Part shown: one piece after another, positions 19,647 through 28,240 of the stretch | Position numbering within the stretch: the first letter of the stretch is position 1 | Layout: the number at the start of each line of letters is the position of its first letter | Source of the DNA: Polyangiaceae bacterium | GTDB lineage: Bacteria; Myxococcota_A; Polyangia; Polyangiales; Polyangiaceae | DNA length: 64,000 nt | Assembly (NCBI GenBank): GCA_020633235.1 | Contig: JACKEA010000001.1 | Coordinates: 1,674,001-1,738,000 of the forward strand | Direction: 5' to 3' | Program-made: the position numbers and the translations under genes | The notes under the pieces: model-generated | Told to the model about the DNA's origin: nothing | Databases searched by the model: none | The model's input: the letters and a program-made list of their open reading frames with translations, nothing else

Positions 19647-21593
19647 TTACAGGTTTTGTCGGGGCGGCGCGAAAGCGGCGAGGTCGCTCACGTCGGTGTT
19701 GGCATCGGCGCTGGGCGCCGCCCGCGTGGGGAAACGCAGCATCACGCGGCCGCCGCGCTCCACCAAGCTCTCCCCCACGAAGCCGTGGACGCCGCCGGCG
19801 CGGTGCAGCGCCGCGAGGGCCTCGAAGAGCTCGCGGCGCTCGTCGTCGGACAGCTCGCGGGACAGCGGCGTCGCGTCCAGCGCTTCGACCCACAGCGTCT
19901 GTTCGTCCGCGTGCAGCGCCAATACGGCGGCCAGGTTCGGATGATCCGCACGTGCGAAGGCGAGCGCGCGTTCCATCGTGGTGTCGTCCGCGGCGAGCAC
20001 GAGCACGGTGCGACCGAGCAGCACGTCGCGAAAGCGTTCGTCACCCAGGGGCTCGAGACGCACGCTGTCGTGGGACTTCTCGGGACGCGGGCGGGCGGGC
20101 GTTGCCCGCGCAGCGGGCACCGCCCGCGGCCAGCTCGCGCTGCGCAGCAGCGCCAGGGCCGCCTCGGCGTCGGCTGGTCGCTCCGCTTCCGGAGCGACCA
20201 GCCGCTCCGCGATGGAGCGGTGCTCCGGACCCAGCTCGTCGGACAAGAACGAAAGGCCGGCCCCCGGCGGCGCGCCGGTGAGCGCATGCCACAGGAGCGC
20301 GCCGGCGCCGTAGATGTCACTCGCGATGTTGGCGGCCTCGCCGGCGCGCTGCTCCGGCGCCATGTACGCCAGAGTTCCGATGATGCCGGCCGTCACCGTG
20401 GCGGCCGAGTCGCTGACGTGCGCGGTGCCGAAATCCGCGAGGTACGCCGCGCCCGCTTCGTCGAACAGCACGTTCGCCGGTTTGATGTCGCGGTGCAGGA
20501 TGCCGCGCCGGTGCGCCGCGGAGAGCGCGCCCAGCACGGCCTGGGTGATCTCCACGGCGCGGGCGGGGGAGAGCGGCTCGGCGGCGAGCTTGTCCGCCAG
20601 CGAGCCGCCGCCCATCCACGCCAGCACCACGGCGGGGCCCTCCGCGAGGAACGCCCGGAGCGGTACGATGGCGGGGTGCCGCAGCTTGCCGAGCGCCACC
20701 GCCTCGCGCTCGAAGCGGCGCAGGGCGTCGCGTCCGGACTCCTTCAGCGTGGAGGCGGCGAAGATCTTCAGCGCGACGTTCTCTCCCGTGATGCGATCCC
20801 GCGCCTCGAGCACCCGCGCCGTGGGAGTGCGCGCGACGTCGCGCAGCACGACGTAGCGGCCGAACAAGATCGTTTCCGGCGTGACGGCGGGTGCGCGCTC
20901 GCTCACCGGCGCCGCGCGGGTGTCCGCCGTGGGATCGATGCCCAGCGCGGCGAGCTCTTCGTCCACTTGCCGTACGGCCTCCGACAGGGCCAGCGCTTCC
21001 AAGCTGCGTCGGAGCCAGAGCAGCGCTTCGCTCCGCTCCGGCGCATCTTTCGGAACTTGCTGCAGCGTGCGCACCGCCGCTTGGTGGCGACCGTGGCGCG
21101 CGAGCAGCGCGCCGAGCTCCACGCGCGCGCGGTGACAGCGCGCATCGCGCGCCAGCGCTGCCTCCAGGCAGCGCGCCGCGCTGCGCGCGTCGTCCGCGCG
21201 CTCGAAGCACGCCGCCGCTTCGAGCAGCGCGCCCGCGGCTTCGTAATCCTCGCCGGCACCCGCGGCGTCGCCGGCTTGCTCCCGGAGCAAGCCGGCGGCC
21301 CGCGGGCGCCTGGCCGCGCGGGCGGCGGCCGCCGCCCGCGCTACCTCGTCCGCATGGCCGAGCAGCGCTTCCGCCACGCGTCGGATCACGTCCTCGTCAT
21401 CACTGCGCGCCGCGAGCTCGAAAGCCCGCACCCGTTCGTCCGCTGCGAGCGCTGACCGCGCCGCCCCGACAAAAATACAAGCGCGTTCGTAGAGGCGGGA
21501 GGCTTCCGCGTGCGCCCCCAGCTGCTCCGCCAACTGGGCGGCTTCCTCCAATTGGTCGGCGCGCTCGAGCTCGGCGACCCGCTCGAGGGTCAC
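19647..21593 (-). CDS. Ser/Thr protein kinase with N-terminal TPR-like repeats
   Basis: This is a 648-residue kinase. The GTG at 21591-21593 overlaps the upstream lipoprotein stop as GTGA and is preferred over a start that would add 59 low-complexity residues. An Ala-rich helical TPR-like region (about 1-230) precedes a kinase domain. There the Lys is in NVALKIF, the catalytic loop is HRDIKPANVL, the Mg motif is DFGTA and APEQ is the peptide-positioning motif. The Gly-rich loop is atypical (LRDVARTPTARVL instead of GxGxxG). The C-terminal 150 residues form another folded region that lacks kinase motifs. No transmembrane span is visible, so it should be cytosolic. Confidence 0.93.
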   Translation of the reverse strand: MTLERVAELERADQLEEAAQLAEQLGAHAEASRLYERACIFVGAARSALAADERVRAFELAARSDDEDVIRRVAEALLGHADEVARAAAAARAARRPRAAGLLREQAGDAAGAGEDYEAAGALLEAAACFERADDARSAARCLEAALARDARCHRARVELGALLARHGRHQAAVRTLQQVPKDAPERSEALLWLRRSLEALALSEAVRQVDEELAALGIDPTADTRAAPVSERAPAVTPETILFGRYVVLRDVARTPTARVLEARDRITGENVALKIFAASTLKESGRDALRRFEREAVALGKLRHPAIVPLRAFLAEGPAVVLAWMGGGSLADKLAAEPLSPARAVEITQAVLGALSAAHRRGILHRDIKPANVLFDEAGAAYLADFGTAHVSDSAATVTAGIIGTLAYMAPEQRAGEAANIASDIYGAGALLWHALTGAPPGAGLSFLSDELGPEHRSIAERLVAPEAERPADAEAALALLRSASWPRAVPAARATPARPRPEKSHDSVRLEPLGDERFRDVLLGRTVLVLAADDTTMERALAFARADHPNLAAVLALHADEQTLWVEALDATPLSRELSDDERRELFEALAALHRAGGVHGFVGESLVERGGRVMLRFPTRAAPSADANTDVSDLAAFAPPRQNL

Positions 21594-22459
21594 GGCGTGA
21601 AGGACACGTTCGCCGCCACCTCGAAGTCGAAGCGCAGCTCGCCGAGATCCACGTCTCCGGCGGAAAACTCGCTGGTGCGGACTCGGTGCAGGGACAGACG
21701 CCCGCTGCCGGGTACATCGAAGGTGCCCACCGGAACCGTGCCCGCGCCGGTGTCGTCCCGGAAGCTGCACACGGCCAGAGCGGCGCCGTCCGAGCTCGTG
21801 AGCTCCACCACGACCACGTCACCCGGCGCGCCGACGGACCAGGTGAGATCCACCGGCGCCGCCAGCGAGATGTCCGACACCTCCGCCAGCGGCAAACCCC
21901 CGAGGGTGACGGCTTCGAGCTCCGGCGGCGCTTGGCGCGAGATGGTGAGGGCGCCGGTCTCGCCGATGCCCGTGGCACGCACCGTGTACGGCTCGTCGGC
22001 GGGGAGCGGATCCGAAGACAGATCTCGCGTGGTGTACACGACGCCGCTCACCAGATCCGTGACCGTCGGGAATGCGTGCGGCGCCAGTGACGTTTCGCTG
22101 CCATTGGCAGTGACCACCACGTCCCCGGCTTCCACCAGCTCCACGCGTCCGAGGGACGACAGGGGAGGCGACGTCGGCCGCGTCTGAGCGCTGCGACACT
22201 GACCGACGGGCGGACGGCCGCGGCGAAGACCGACCACCTCGAGCAACGCGTTCGCGTCCGCCTCGGCGGGGATACGAACGAAGCTGGCGACGGCACCTGC
22301 GCGCTCTGCACCATCCACCGTCTTGCTGCGCTCGACGCTCACCAGCGCGTGCGTGCTTCCGGTGTCGGCATCCGTGGTGTAGTGCTCGAGCTCGGCGGAG
22401 CAGCCCATGGCGAGCAGCCCGACCGCGCACAGGCACACGCCGAGGCGCCCCTGGTGCAA
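21590..22459 (-). CDS. lipoprotein of unknown function
   Basis: About 289 residues with a lipoprotein signal (VCLCAVGLLAMGC). The start is uncertain. A GGAGG lies 1 nt before an in-frame GTG at 22468, which is too close, and 10 nt before the TTG at 22459, so I used the TTG. The mature protein is Thr/Val/Ser-rich and beta-like (RVELVEAGDVVVTANGSETSL). No known family was recognised. It is coupled by a GTGA overlap to the downstream Ser/Thr kinase, so it may be a surface partner or sensor of that kinase. That link is inference. Confidence 0.7.
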   Translation of the reverse strand: MHQGRLGVCLCAVGLLAMGCSAELEHYTTDADTGSTHALVSVERSKTVDGAERAGAVASFVRIPAEADANALLEVVGLRRGRPPVGQCRSAQTRPTSPPLSSLGRVELVEAGDVVVTANGSETSLAPHAFPTVTDLVSGVVYTTRDLSSDPLPADEPYTVRATGIGETGALTISRQAPPELEAVTLGGLPLAEVSDISLAAPVDLTWSVGAPGDVVVVELTSSDGAALAVCSFRDDTGAGTVPVGTFDVPGSGRLSLHRVRTSEFSAGDVDLGELRFDFEVAANVSFTP

Positions 22460-22576
22460 AGCATTCACGCCTCCAATGTTAGGAGCGCCCCGCGGGTGAG
22501 GCAAGCGCCCTAATCCCGGCTGGCTTACGTAAGCCCCGGAAAACGGTCGACAATCCGCTGAGACTCGAACCAGATT

Positions 22577-23425
22577 TCAGAACCGGGCGACCAGCGCCCC
22601 GGCCGGGGCCAGGGTGAACGCCTCGAGATCCGCCACCCGATGGTTGTTGCCGGTGGGGCTCGGGATGTCGATGGAGCCGTCTCCCCGGGTGTAGCCGGCC
22701 CCGAGCTCCACGATCACGAACAGCGGCGAAACCCCCACCGCCAGCCCCGCCAGCGCGCTCGCGGTCCAGTGGCTGGCGTCCAGGTCCGCCTCTCGAATGT
22801 CGTCGGGGGAGGCGTAGATGCCGAGCTTCACGGTGCCGAAGGCGCGCTCGTAGCTGCCCCGCACGCCCCCGTACACCTGGAACAGGGAGGCGGAGCTGCG
22901 CCAGCCGATCAAGATGGGCACGTCCGCACCCCACCCCGTGACGGAGCTGGCGTCCAGGCCCGGGACCGTCTTTTGGGTGCCGTCGGTGGTGTCGCGCAGC
23001 AGCAGGCCGCTGCCACCGATGCCAATACTCACGGCGAGCTCACGGTTTTGCCACGCGTGACGTCCATCCAAGCGCACGCTGCGCCCAGTGAAGGTGACCC
23101 CCGCGTCGCTGTCGAAGCCCACCCCCGCCCGCGCCCCCACCCAGGGCGCCAAGCCGGGGCTGGTGAGGACCTGAGCGATGGCACCTTCGACGAAACGCGT
23201 CTCGTCCTCCGGCCGCGCGATGCCTCCCTGCTGTGCGGTGACGCGCTTGGCTTCGTCGATGCGATCGCGTCCGTCGCCGAGCACGAACTGATTGCTCACG
23301 CCGGCGCCCATGGTGACCTCTTCCACGTTCAGCGGATGGGCAGGGTGCAGCAAGGGAGCGCCGCCGCCGCAACCAGCGGCAAGGGAAACCCAACACAGGA
23401 ACAGAGCTCGGCGAGCCACGTGCAT
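22577..23425 (-). CDS. outer-membrane-type lipoprotein
   Basis: About 282 residues with a signal peptide and a lipobox-like SLAAGC (RRALFLCWVSLAAGC). The body is Gly/Ser-rich with alternating hydrophobic strands (LFQVYGGVRGSYERAFGTVKLGIYAS, FVIVELGAGYTRGDGS) and ends in ALVARF, with Phe as the last residue, typical of outer-membrane beta-barrels. A lipidated barrel is unusual, so the protein may instead be a lipoprotein with a barrel-like domain. It is 8 bp from the ferredoxin gene and probably shares its transcript. Confidence 0.75.
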   Translation of the reverse strand: MHVARRALFLCWVSLAAGCGGGAPLLHPAHPLNVEEVTMGAGVSNQFVLGDGRDRIDEAKRVTAQQGGIARPEDETRFVEGAIAQVLTSPGLAPWVGARAGVGFDSDAGVTFTGRSVRLDGRHAWQNRELAVSIGIGGSGLLLRDTTDGTQKTVPGLDASSVTGWGADVPILIGWRSSASLFQVYGGVRGSYERAFGTVKLGIYASPDDIREADLDASHWTASALAGLAVGVSPLFVIVELGAGYTRGDGSIDIPSPTGNNHRVADLEAFTLAPAGALVARF

Positions 23426-23433
23426 CGACCCTA

Positions 23434-23739
23434 TCACTTGCGGAAACGGGACGGGAATTCGCCGGACTGGATGCGCCCCGCGAGCTCCTGATCGTGGGGG
23501 TAGAGCCGCAGCGCTCGGGCGGCCAGGGTGTCTTCCGTCTCCAGATGCCGGGGGTCGGGCAGGCAGCACTTCACCGGACACACGGCCTGACAGGCCTCGT
23601 GGTCGAAATAGCCCACGCACTCGGTGCAGCGAGCCGGGTCGATCTCGTAGATCTCCGCGCCCTCGGAAATGGCCTCGTTGGGGCACTCCGGCTCGCAAGC
23701 CCCACAGTTGATGCAGTCGTCGGTGATGAAGGTGGCCAT
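23434..23739 (-). CDS. YfhL-type 2[4Fe-4S] ferredoxin
   Basis: A 101-residue small electron carrier. Two cluster-binding sets are visible: C9-x2-C12-x2-C15-x3-C19 and C38-x2-C41-x8-C50-x3-C54. The 8-residue insert in the second set identifies the YfhL/Allochromatium-type ferredoxins. About 45 C-terminal residues extend beyond the core. It lies upstream of the lipoprotein on the same strand. Its partner enzyme is not evident nearby. Confidence 0.95.
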   Translation of the reverse strand: MATFITDDCINCGACEPECPNEAISEGAEIYEIDPARCTECVGYFDHEACQAVCPVKCCLPDPRHLETEDTLAARALRLYPHDQELAGRIQSGEFPSRFRK

Positions 23740-23849
23740 CGGACCCTGGACGAATAGCGCGCTTGGCGGCCAGCGTCAGGCCGCCCGGGCGGCCGGCGCG
23801 CGTTCTCGGATGACTTTTTCGGCGATGACGCTAAAGTCCGCGCGCTTCC

Positions 23850-24479
23850 ATGGACTTTCGCGATCGCTCCCTACATTGGACCGTAGCCGCAGCAGCGCTG
23901 CTGTTCGCCGCCGGCTGCAATCCGCAGATCGGGGACTCGTGCTCGGTGTCCACGGACTGCTCGAACGTCGGGGATCGCCTGTGCGACACCACCCAGCCGG
24001 GCGGCTACTGCACGATCTTCAACTGCGAGCCGGGCAGCTGTCCGGACGAAGCCATCTGCATCGCGTTCTCAAGCAGCGTCAGCTTGGCCTGTGAGGACCC
24101 GCAGGGTGGCGGCCGATTGCGTCGTACCTTCTGCATGCGCAGTTGCGAAGGAGACAGCGACTGTCGCGGCGGCTACCGCTGCATCGACATGGGCAAGGAC
24201 AACCCCTGGGGCGCTGGCGTGGTGGAAGGCAGCGTGGGGAACAGCAAGGTGTGCATCGTGCCCTATAGCGGTGCGCCCATGGCCGAGGATCCCAACACCG
24301 AGGTGTGCACCGGGACCGACGCCGGCTTCGACGCGTGGACGCCGTGGCAGCCGGACTCCGGCAGCACGACCACGGATGCGGGTACGGATGCCGCGGCGGA
24401 CGCGGCGGGTGATGCGACGGCGGACGCGGACGCGGATGCGGGCACGGACGCCGCGCCCAGCGACGCGGCCGCCGAATGA
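23850..24479 (+). CDS. Cys-rich lipoprotein with Asp/Ala tail
   Basis: A 209-residue protein with a signal peptide and lipobox-like sequence (AAAALLFAAGC). The mature part contains about 15 cysteines in pairs (CNPQIGDSCSVSTDCSNVGDRLCD, CMRSCEGDSDCRGGYRC), which look like several small disulphide modules, as in myxobacterial surface lipoproteins. The last 55 residues are an acidic Asp/Ala/Thr repeat (DAGTDAAADAAGD style) that may be a flexible spacer. Its stop overlaps the permease ATG at 24476-24479 (ATGA), which would couple it to transport. It lacks a substrate-binding fold. Confidence 0.8.
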   Translation: MDFRDRSLHWTVAAAALLFAAGCNPQIGDSCSVSTDCSNVGDRLCDTTQPGGYCTIFNCEPGSCPDEAICIAFSSSVSLACEDPQGGGRLRRTFCMRSCEGDSDCRGGYRCIDMGKDNPWGAGVVEGSVGNSKVCIVPYSGAPMAEDPNTEVCTGTDAGFDAWTPWQPDSGSTTTDAGTDAAADAAGDATADADADAGTDAAPSDAAAE

Positions 24480-25447
24480 AGCGACGGCTTCGGGATCTCT
24501 CCGCGGCGGCGCTGCGCATCGCTCGCGCGGTGGCGGTGCGCGGCGGTGGCGCCCTGGTCGTACTCTTGCTGCTGGCGACGCTGGTGTTCCTCGCGCTCCG
24601 GGTGCTGCCCGGAGATCCCGCCGCGCTGGTGCTCGGTGATCAGTCTTCCGACGCGGATCGCGCCGTGCTGCGCCACCGGCTCGGTCTCGACCGCTCGCTG
24701 GTGCTGCAGTACCTCGACTTCTTGCGGGGCCTTTTCACCCTCGACCTGGGCGACTCCCTGGCGCGTCCGGGTACCAAGGCCTTCGAGGAAGTGGGGCGTG
24801 CGCTGGGCCCCACGGCGGCGATGGCGTCGGTGGCGGTGGGCTTCGGCGCCCTCCTGGGGATCTTCGCGGCGCTCCTGTCCGTCGGTCCTTGGCTCGGCCG
24901 CCGGCGCGAGTGGGCCCACCGCGGGATCCTGGCGGTGGCCGCCACGCCGCTGCTCGCCTTCGCCCCCATCCTCACGTTCGTCGTCGCGGTGGAGCTTCGT
25001 CTGGTGCCGCTGCCGGGGGATCCCGAGAGCGGCGTCGGCGGGCTCTTGTTCGCGTCGGGGCTCTTGGCCTTGCCCCTCGCCGCGCAGGTCGGTCGCATCA
25101 GCCGCGCGGCGCTGCTCGATCAATCCCGCGCAAAGTTCCTGGACGTGGCAACGGCCAAGGGCGCTTCCAGCGTGCGCGTGTGGGTGCTGCACGCGCTGCC
25201 CGCGGCGTCCGCTCCCATCGCGGTGGTGATCGCCACGCAGCTCGGTGCGTTGCTGGGCGGCGCCGTCGTGCTGGAGCGCCTGTTCGAGCGCCCGGGGCTC
25301 GGCACCTTGATGCTCAACGCCTACGCCGCTCGCGACATCCCCGTGCTCGAAGCCAGCGTGATAGCCGCTGGGCTCCTGTTCGTGCTGGCGCAGGCGGCCG
25401 CAGCCGCGCTCCACGCCAGCATCGACCCCCGAGGGCAGGAGACATGA
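24476..25447 (+). CDS. oligopeptide/dipeptide-type ABC permease (DppB-like)
   Basis: A 323-residue integral membrane protein with about 6 spans. It starts with a long N-terminal helix and a periplasmic loop (GDPAALVLGDQSSDADRAVLRHRLGLDRSLVLQYLDFLRG) typical of DppB/OppB proteins. The EAA-like cytoplasmic loop is near FLDVATAKGASSVRVWVLHALP, and it ends in RDIPVLEASVIAAGLLFVLAQ. The family forms heterodimers with DppC-like permeases. Neither a substrate-binding protein nor ATPases are adjacent in this window. Confidence 0.93.
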   Translation: MKRRLRDLSAAALRIARAVAVRGGGALVVLLLLATLVFLALRVLPGDPAALVLGDQSSDADRAVLRHRLGLDRSLVLQYLDFLRGLFTLDLGDSLARPGTKAFEEVGRALGPTAAMASVAVGFGALLGIFAALLSVGPWLGRRREWAHRGILAVAATPLLAFAPILTFVVAVELRLVPLPGDPESGVGGLLFASGLLALPLAAQVGRISRAALLDQSRAKFLDVATAKGASSVRVWVLHALPAASAPIAVVIATQLGALLGGAVVLERLFERPGLGTLMLNAYAARDIPVLEASVIAAGLLFVLAQAAAAALHASIDPRGQET

Positions 25448-26253
25448 CCCAGCGGGAGCGCCGACGCCGCGCGCTGGCCGCGCTCGTCCCCGCCATCGTG
25501 GTGGCGCTCACGGCGCTCGGCTTCGTGCTGCTGTCGGATCGCTCGCCATCGAGGCTGACGCTGGATCTGTCGTGGGCCGCACCTTCGAGCGCTCGGCCAT
25601 TGGGCAGCGGCGACGCCGGCGTGGATCTGCTGGCCCTGGGCATGCACGCCACGCTGCGGGCGCTGCTCTTGGCGTTCTCGGTGTCGTGCTTCGGCTTTCT
25701 GGTGGGCACGCCCCTCGGGGGCGCCGCGGGGCTTTCCGGCGGGCGCTTCGAGCGCTGGACCCTGCGCGCCTGCGATCTGGTGCAGTCGTTCCCCACGTTC
25801 CTCCTGGCTCTGGCGGTGCTGAGCGCGGTGAAGGTTCCCTCGCGGCTGCACATCGGCTTGGTGTTCGCCGTCACCGTGTGGGCGCCCTTCGCTCGCATCG
25901 CCGCGGCGCAAGCGCGCACGCTCTCGGACTCGCAGTTCGTGGAAGCCGCGCGCGCGCTGGGCGCCGATCGGCGTCGCATCATCTTCCTGCACGTGCTGCC
26001 GAATCTGCTCGGTCCCGTGGCGGTGCAGGTGGGCACCGCTGCGGCCGGCGTGGTGCTCGGAGAAACCGCCCTCGGCTTCGTCGGCCTGGGACCTCCGGAC
26101 GGTGTGAGCCTGGGCGCGCTGCTCGAGCAGGGCACCCTCGGCATGCTTCGCGCGCCTCACGTCCTGGCCGTGGGCGCCGTGACCGTCGCGCTGGTCAGCG
26201 GCTCGCTACAGCTCGCCAGCGAGGGACTGAGACGCTGGGTCCACGTCAGTTAG
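25444..26253 (+). CDS. oligopeptide/dipeptide-type ABC permease (DppC-like)
   Basis: A 269-residue partner permease that starts in an ATGA overlap with the DppB-like gene (25444). It carries a DppC-like N-terminal helix, a periplasmic loop with RPLGSGDAGVDLLALGMHATLRALLL (matching the LGTDxxGRDxxSR motif in place), and the EAA loop in FVEAARALGADRRRIIFLHVLPNLLGPV. Its length is close to typical DppC. It probably forms the heterodimer with the preceding gene. The ATPases needed (DppD/F-like) must be encoded elsewhere. Confidence 0.93.
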   Translation: MTQRERRRRALAALVPAIVVALTALGFVLLSDRSPSRLTLDLSWAAPSSARPLGSGDAGVDLLALGMHATLRALLLAFSVSCFGFLVGTPLGGAAGLSGGRFERWTLRACDLVQSFPTFLLALAVLSAVKVPSRLHIGLVFAVTVWAPFARIAAAQARTLSDSQFVEAARALGADRRRIIFLHVLPNLLGPVAVQVGTAAAGVVLGETALGFVGLGPPDGVSLGALLEQGTLGMLRAPHVLAVGAVTVALVSGSLQLASEGLRRWVHVS

Positions 26254-26292
26254 GGCCGTCGATTTCCGCACCGGCGCTCAGCGACGGGCATC

Positions 26293-26307
26293 GCGCCGGA
26301 CCAACAA
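26293..26307. repeat. dispersed palindromic element, right-arm copy B
   Basis: GCGCCGGACCAACAA is identical to the arms at 44346 and (reversed) 53006. It is 40 bp after the stop of the DppC-like gene. No matching left arm is present. Confidence 0.45.
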
Positions 26308-26469
26308 GATGAGCTCTCCTCACATCTTCGTGGGAGAGGGAGTTGGTGCGCTTGCCTCCTATCGGCAAAAAGTCCGGGCGCAGAGGACTGTCGAGCTTCG
26401 CAATTGAGCACGATGCTTCTTTGACGAACGACGCAGAAAGGGTTCAGGAGAGGTCGTCGCCGTTCGGGA

Positions 26470-26493
26470 CCTTCGCCAGCGCACCAGCGAATG
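26470..26493. repeat. left copy of direct repeat flanking the HNH gene
   Basis: CCTTC followed by two variable bases and then CAGCGCACCAGCGAATG (26477-26493) matches the sequence at 28379-28402, with two mismatches over 24 nt. The copies bracket about 1.9 kb that includes the whole HNH gene. Confidence 0.5.
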
Positions 26494-26893
26494 GAACGCG
26501 GGCAGCGCTGGCGTGAGCTCCCCGAAGAAAATCGCAACCCGAAGTCGAATATAGACCCACTGTTCACCTGGGTTGACCACAACAGACGCCACTCTGGAGA
26601 GAACGACTGACGGTCGCGCCGCCGTTGCCGCGCGTCCCTTCGAGGGCGGGCGCGCGCGGCCTTGTGAGCCAAGCGACCGGAAGAGCGCAACACGAGACGA
26701 GCGCGAACGGACGACAGAAATCGACACCGCGAAAGCGAATTATGTTGACGAGCTTGCGGACGCTCCGCGCTCTCATTTCGCCGATCTGCTTCGCACAGCG
26801 CCTGCACAGCGCATGTGTTCGAAACGAAATCGATCTTCGAAGTGTTCGCGCGCTCGAAAGCGCAGCCAGGGGGCGCTGAAGAAGGCGAAATTT

Positions 26894-26922
26894 CCCGTGG
26901 TATGCCGGAAGGAAACCACGGG
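26894..26922 (+). promoter_or_regulatory. inverted repeat overlapping the HNH ribosome-binding region
   Basis: An 8-bp stem (CCCGTGGT at 26894-26901 and ACCACGGG at 26915-26922, loop 13 nt) sits directly before the GGGGG-rich Shine-Dalgarno of the HNH gene (ATG at 26931). It could be an operator or an RNA hairpin that masks the ribosome-binding site. Which of the two is not visible. Confidence 0.35.
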
Positions 26923-26930
26923 GGTTTGTC

Positions 26931-28240
26931 ATGTCATCATCCAAAGCCATTTCCGTAGAGCTGTCTGCCACCGAACGCACTGCGCTCTCCGCACTTCAAG
27001 ACCTCTCCAATCGCGATCTCTGGTCCAGCGCGGTCGTTGCCAACGCCGGTCGTCGCAGAGCGACTGCGCACTTGGTCGCGCATCTCGCTGAAATCGACCG
27101 ACGTGGTGTTGGAGGAGGCAACCGGTTGGAATGGTCGCGGCACGGGGTTGGGCCCCCGTGCGGGGTGTGGGGCGCAGCCCCACCGAGAATGCCGGCGGGG
27201 CCGGCGCCGACTGGCATCGAATGAGCACAGGCGCGGGGCGCTGTCGGTCTGGACACGTAATTCAAGCCTACTCCTCCATGTACGACTTCTGCGTGCGCGG
27301 CCTGGGGATGAGTGAGGGTACGGCGTATCGGAGCATCGCCGGGGCGCGGGCAGCGCTCTCGTTTCCGGTGGTGCTCACGCTGCTCGCTAGCGGAGATCTG
27401 CACCTTTCCGGGCTTTCGCTCTTGGCTCCGCGGCTCACGGAGGAAAACCACGCTGCGCTGTTGGAAGAAGCCGCCGGCAAGACCAGCGCGGGGATTCGCG
27501 TCGTGCTCGCGCGCTGGTTCCCGAAGCCGGATGTCCCGGACCGGGTCGAGCCCAGAGCAGGCAAGGGGGCGCGGGCCGACGTGCAACCGCTCTCGGAAGG
27601 GCGATTCGAGGTGCATTTCAGCGCCGGCGAGAGCCTGAAAGCAAAGCTCGAGCACGCCCAGAATCTGATGAACCACGTGAGCCGGGAGCTGGAGGTCGTG
27701 GTCGAGCGGGCGCTCGACGCGCTGATCCGCGAGCTGGAGAAGAAGCGCTGGGGCGTTACGGACAAGCCGCGCCGCTCCCGCGGAACGAAGCCGGGCGAGC
27801 CCGGCCGTGCAGCCCGGCGCGAGGTGTACGAGCGCGACGGTGCCCAGTGCTGCTTCGTGTCGGAGTCCGGGGTGCGCTGCACGGCGACGGCGTTTCTGCA
27901 GTACGACCACATCGAAGCCACCGGCATCGGTGGTGGCGATGGATCCTCCAATGGTCGGCTGTACTGCGCCAGCCACAATTTGAATGCGGCCAAGAAGACC
28001 TTCGGTCGCGAGTACGTCGAAGAGAAGATTCGCCTTCGTCAGCGAAGGCGTTCAGAGGCTGAGGACGCCGAGGCGCGGGAGAAGCAAGACAAGCTCCTCC
28101 TGGCGCTCACGAGCCAAGGCTTCAAGAAGGCCGAAGCCAAGAAGGCGACGGAAACGCTCGCTCGAGAAGCGCGCACCCTCTCTCTACAAGAGCTGCTTCG
28201 GCGCGCCCTGGCGCTGCTCGTTCCGCGATCGGCGGGCTGA
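26931..28240 (+). pseudogene. HNH endonuclease gene broken by frameshift and 142-bp insertion
   Basis: The 5' part (26931 to about 27105, ISVELSATERTALSALQDL and so on) reads as the N-terminus of the HNH endonuclease family common in myxobacteria. Around 27103 the frame shifts by one, and VLEEATG follows in the second frame. Then at 27127-27268 about 142 bp of foreign sequence splits the codon context before YSSMYDFCVRGLGMSEGTAYRSIAG, which resumes in the third frame and runs to 28240. The 142-nt length is consistent with the observed frame change. The C-terminal HNH region is intact: CCFVSESGVRCTATAFLQYDHIEATGIGG, then YCASHNLNAAKK. The downstream part, from an ATG at 27221, could still yield a truncated protein of about 340 residues. 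The intact family members I know of are of similar total length. Confidence 0.75.
27127..27268. mobile_element. 142-bp hairpin-rich insertion inside the HNH gene
   Basis: Removing this block rejoins EEATG and YSSMYDFC of the HNH family. It contains three short inverted repeats in its first half: CCCCCGTGCGGGG, GTGGGGCGCAGCCCCAC and GCCGGCGGGGCCGGC. No ORF and no clear target-site duplication were seen. It may be a small non-autonomous repeat, but that is an inference from position and structure. Confidence 0.4.

Larger units (their letters stand above)
26254..26930. other. lower-GC intergenic stretch before the HNH gene
   Basis: This 677-nt gap is visibly poorer in G+C than the surrounding coding DNA and shows no supported gene. 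It starts with a half copy of the dispersed palindrome (26293-26307). It contains the left copy of the repeat that flanks the HNH gene and ends with an inverted repeat just before the HNH start. An open frame on the minus strand here has no family-like or conserved features and was not accepted. Confidence 0.7.

Noticed and set aside
22555..22580. GACTCGAACC, which read on the minus strand resembles the T-arm of a tRNA (GGTTCGAGTC)
   Set aside because: The arms needed for a T-stem do not pair, and no acceptor or anticodon stem was found upstream or downstream. It lies next to a coding stop and is probably chance.
26250..26807. Minus-strand open frame in the gap before the HNH gene
   Set aside because: It has no recognisable domain, no good start and an Arg/Ser-rich composition typical of noise, and it crosses the end of the DppC-like gene and a repeat arm.
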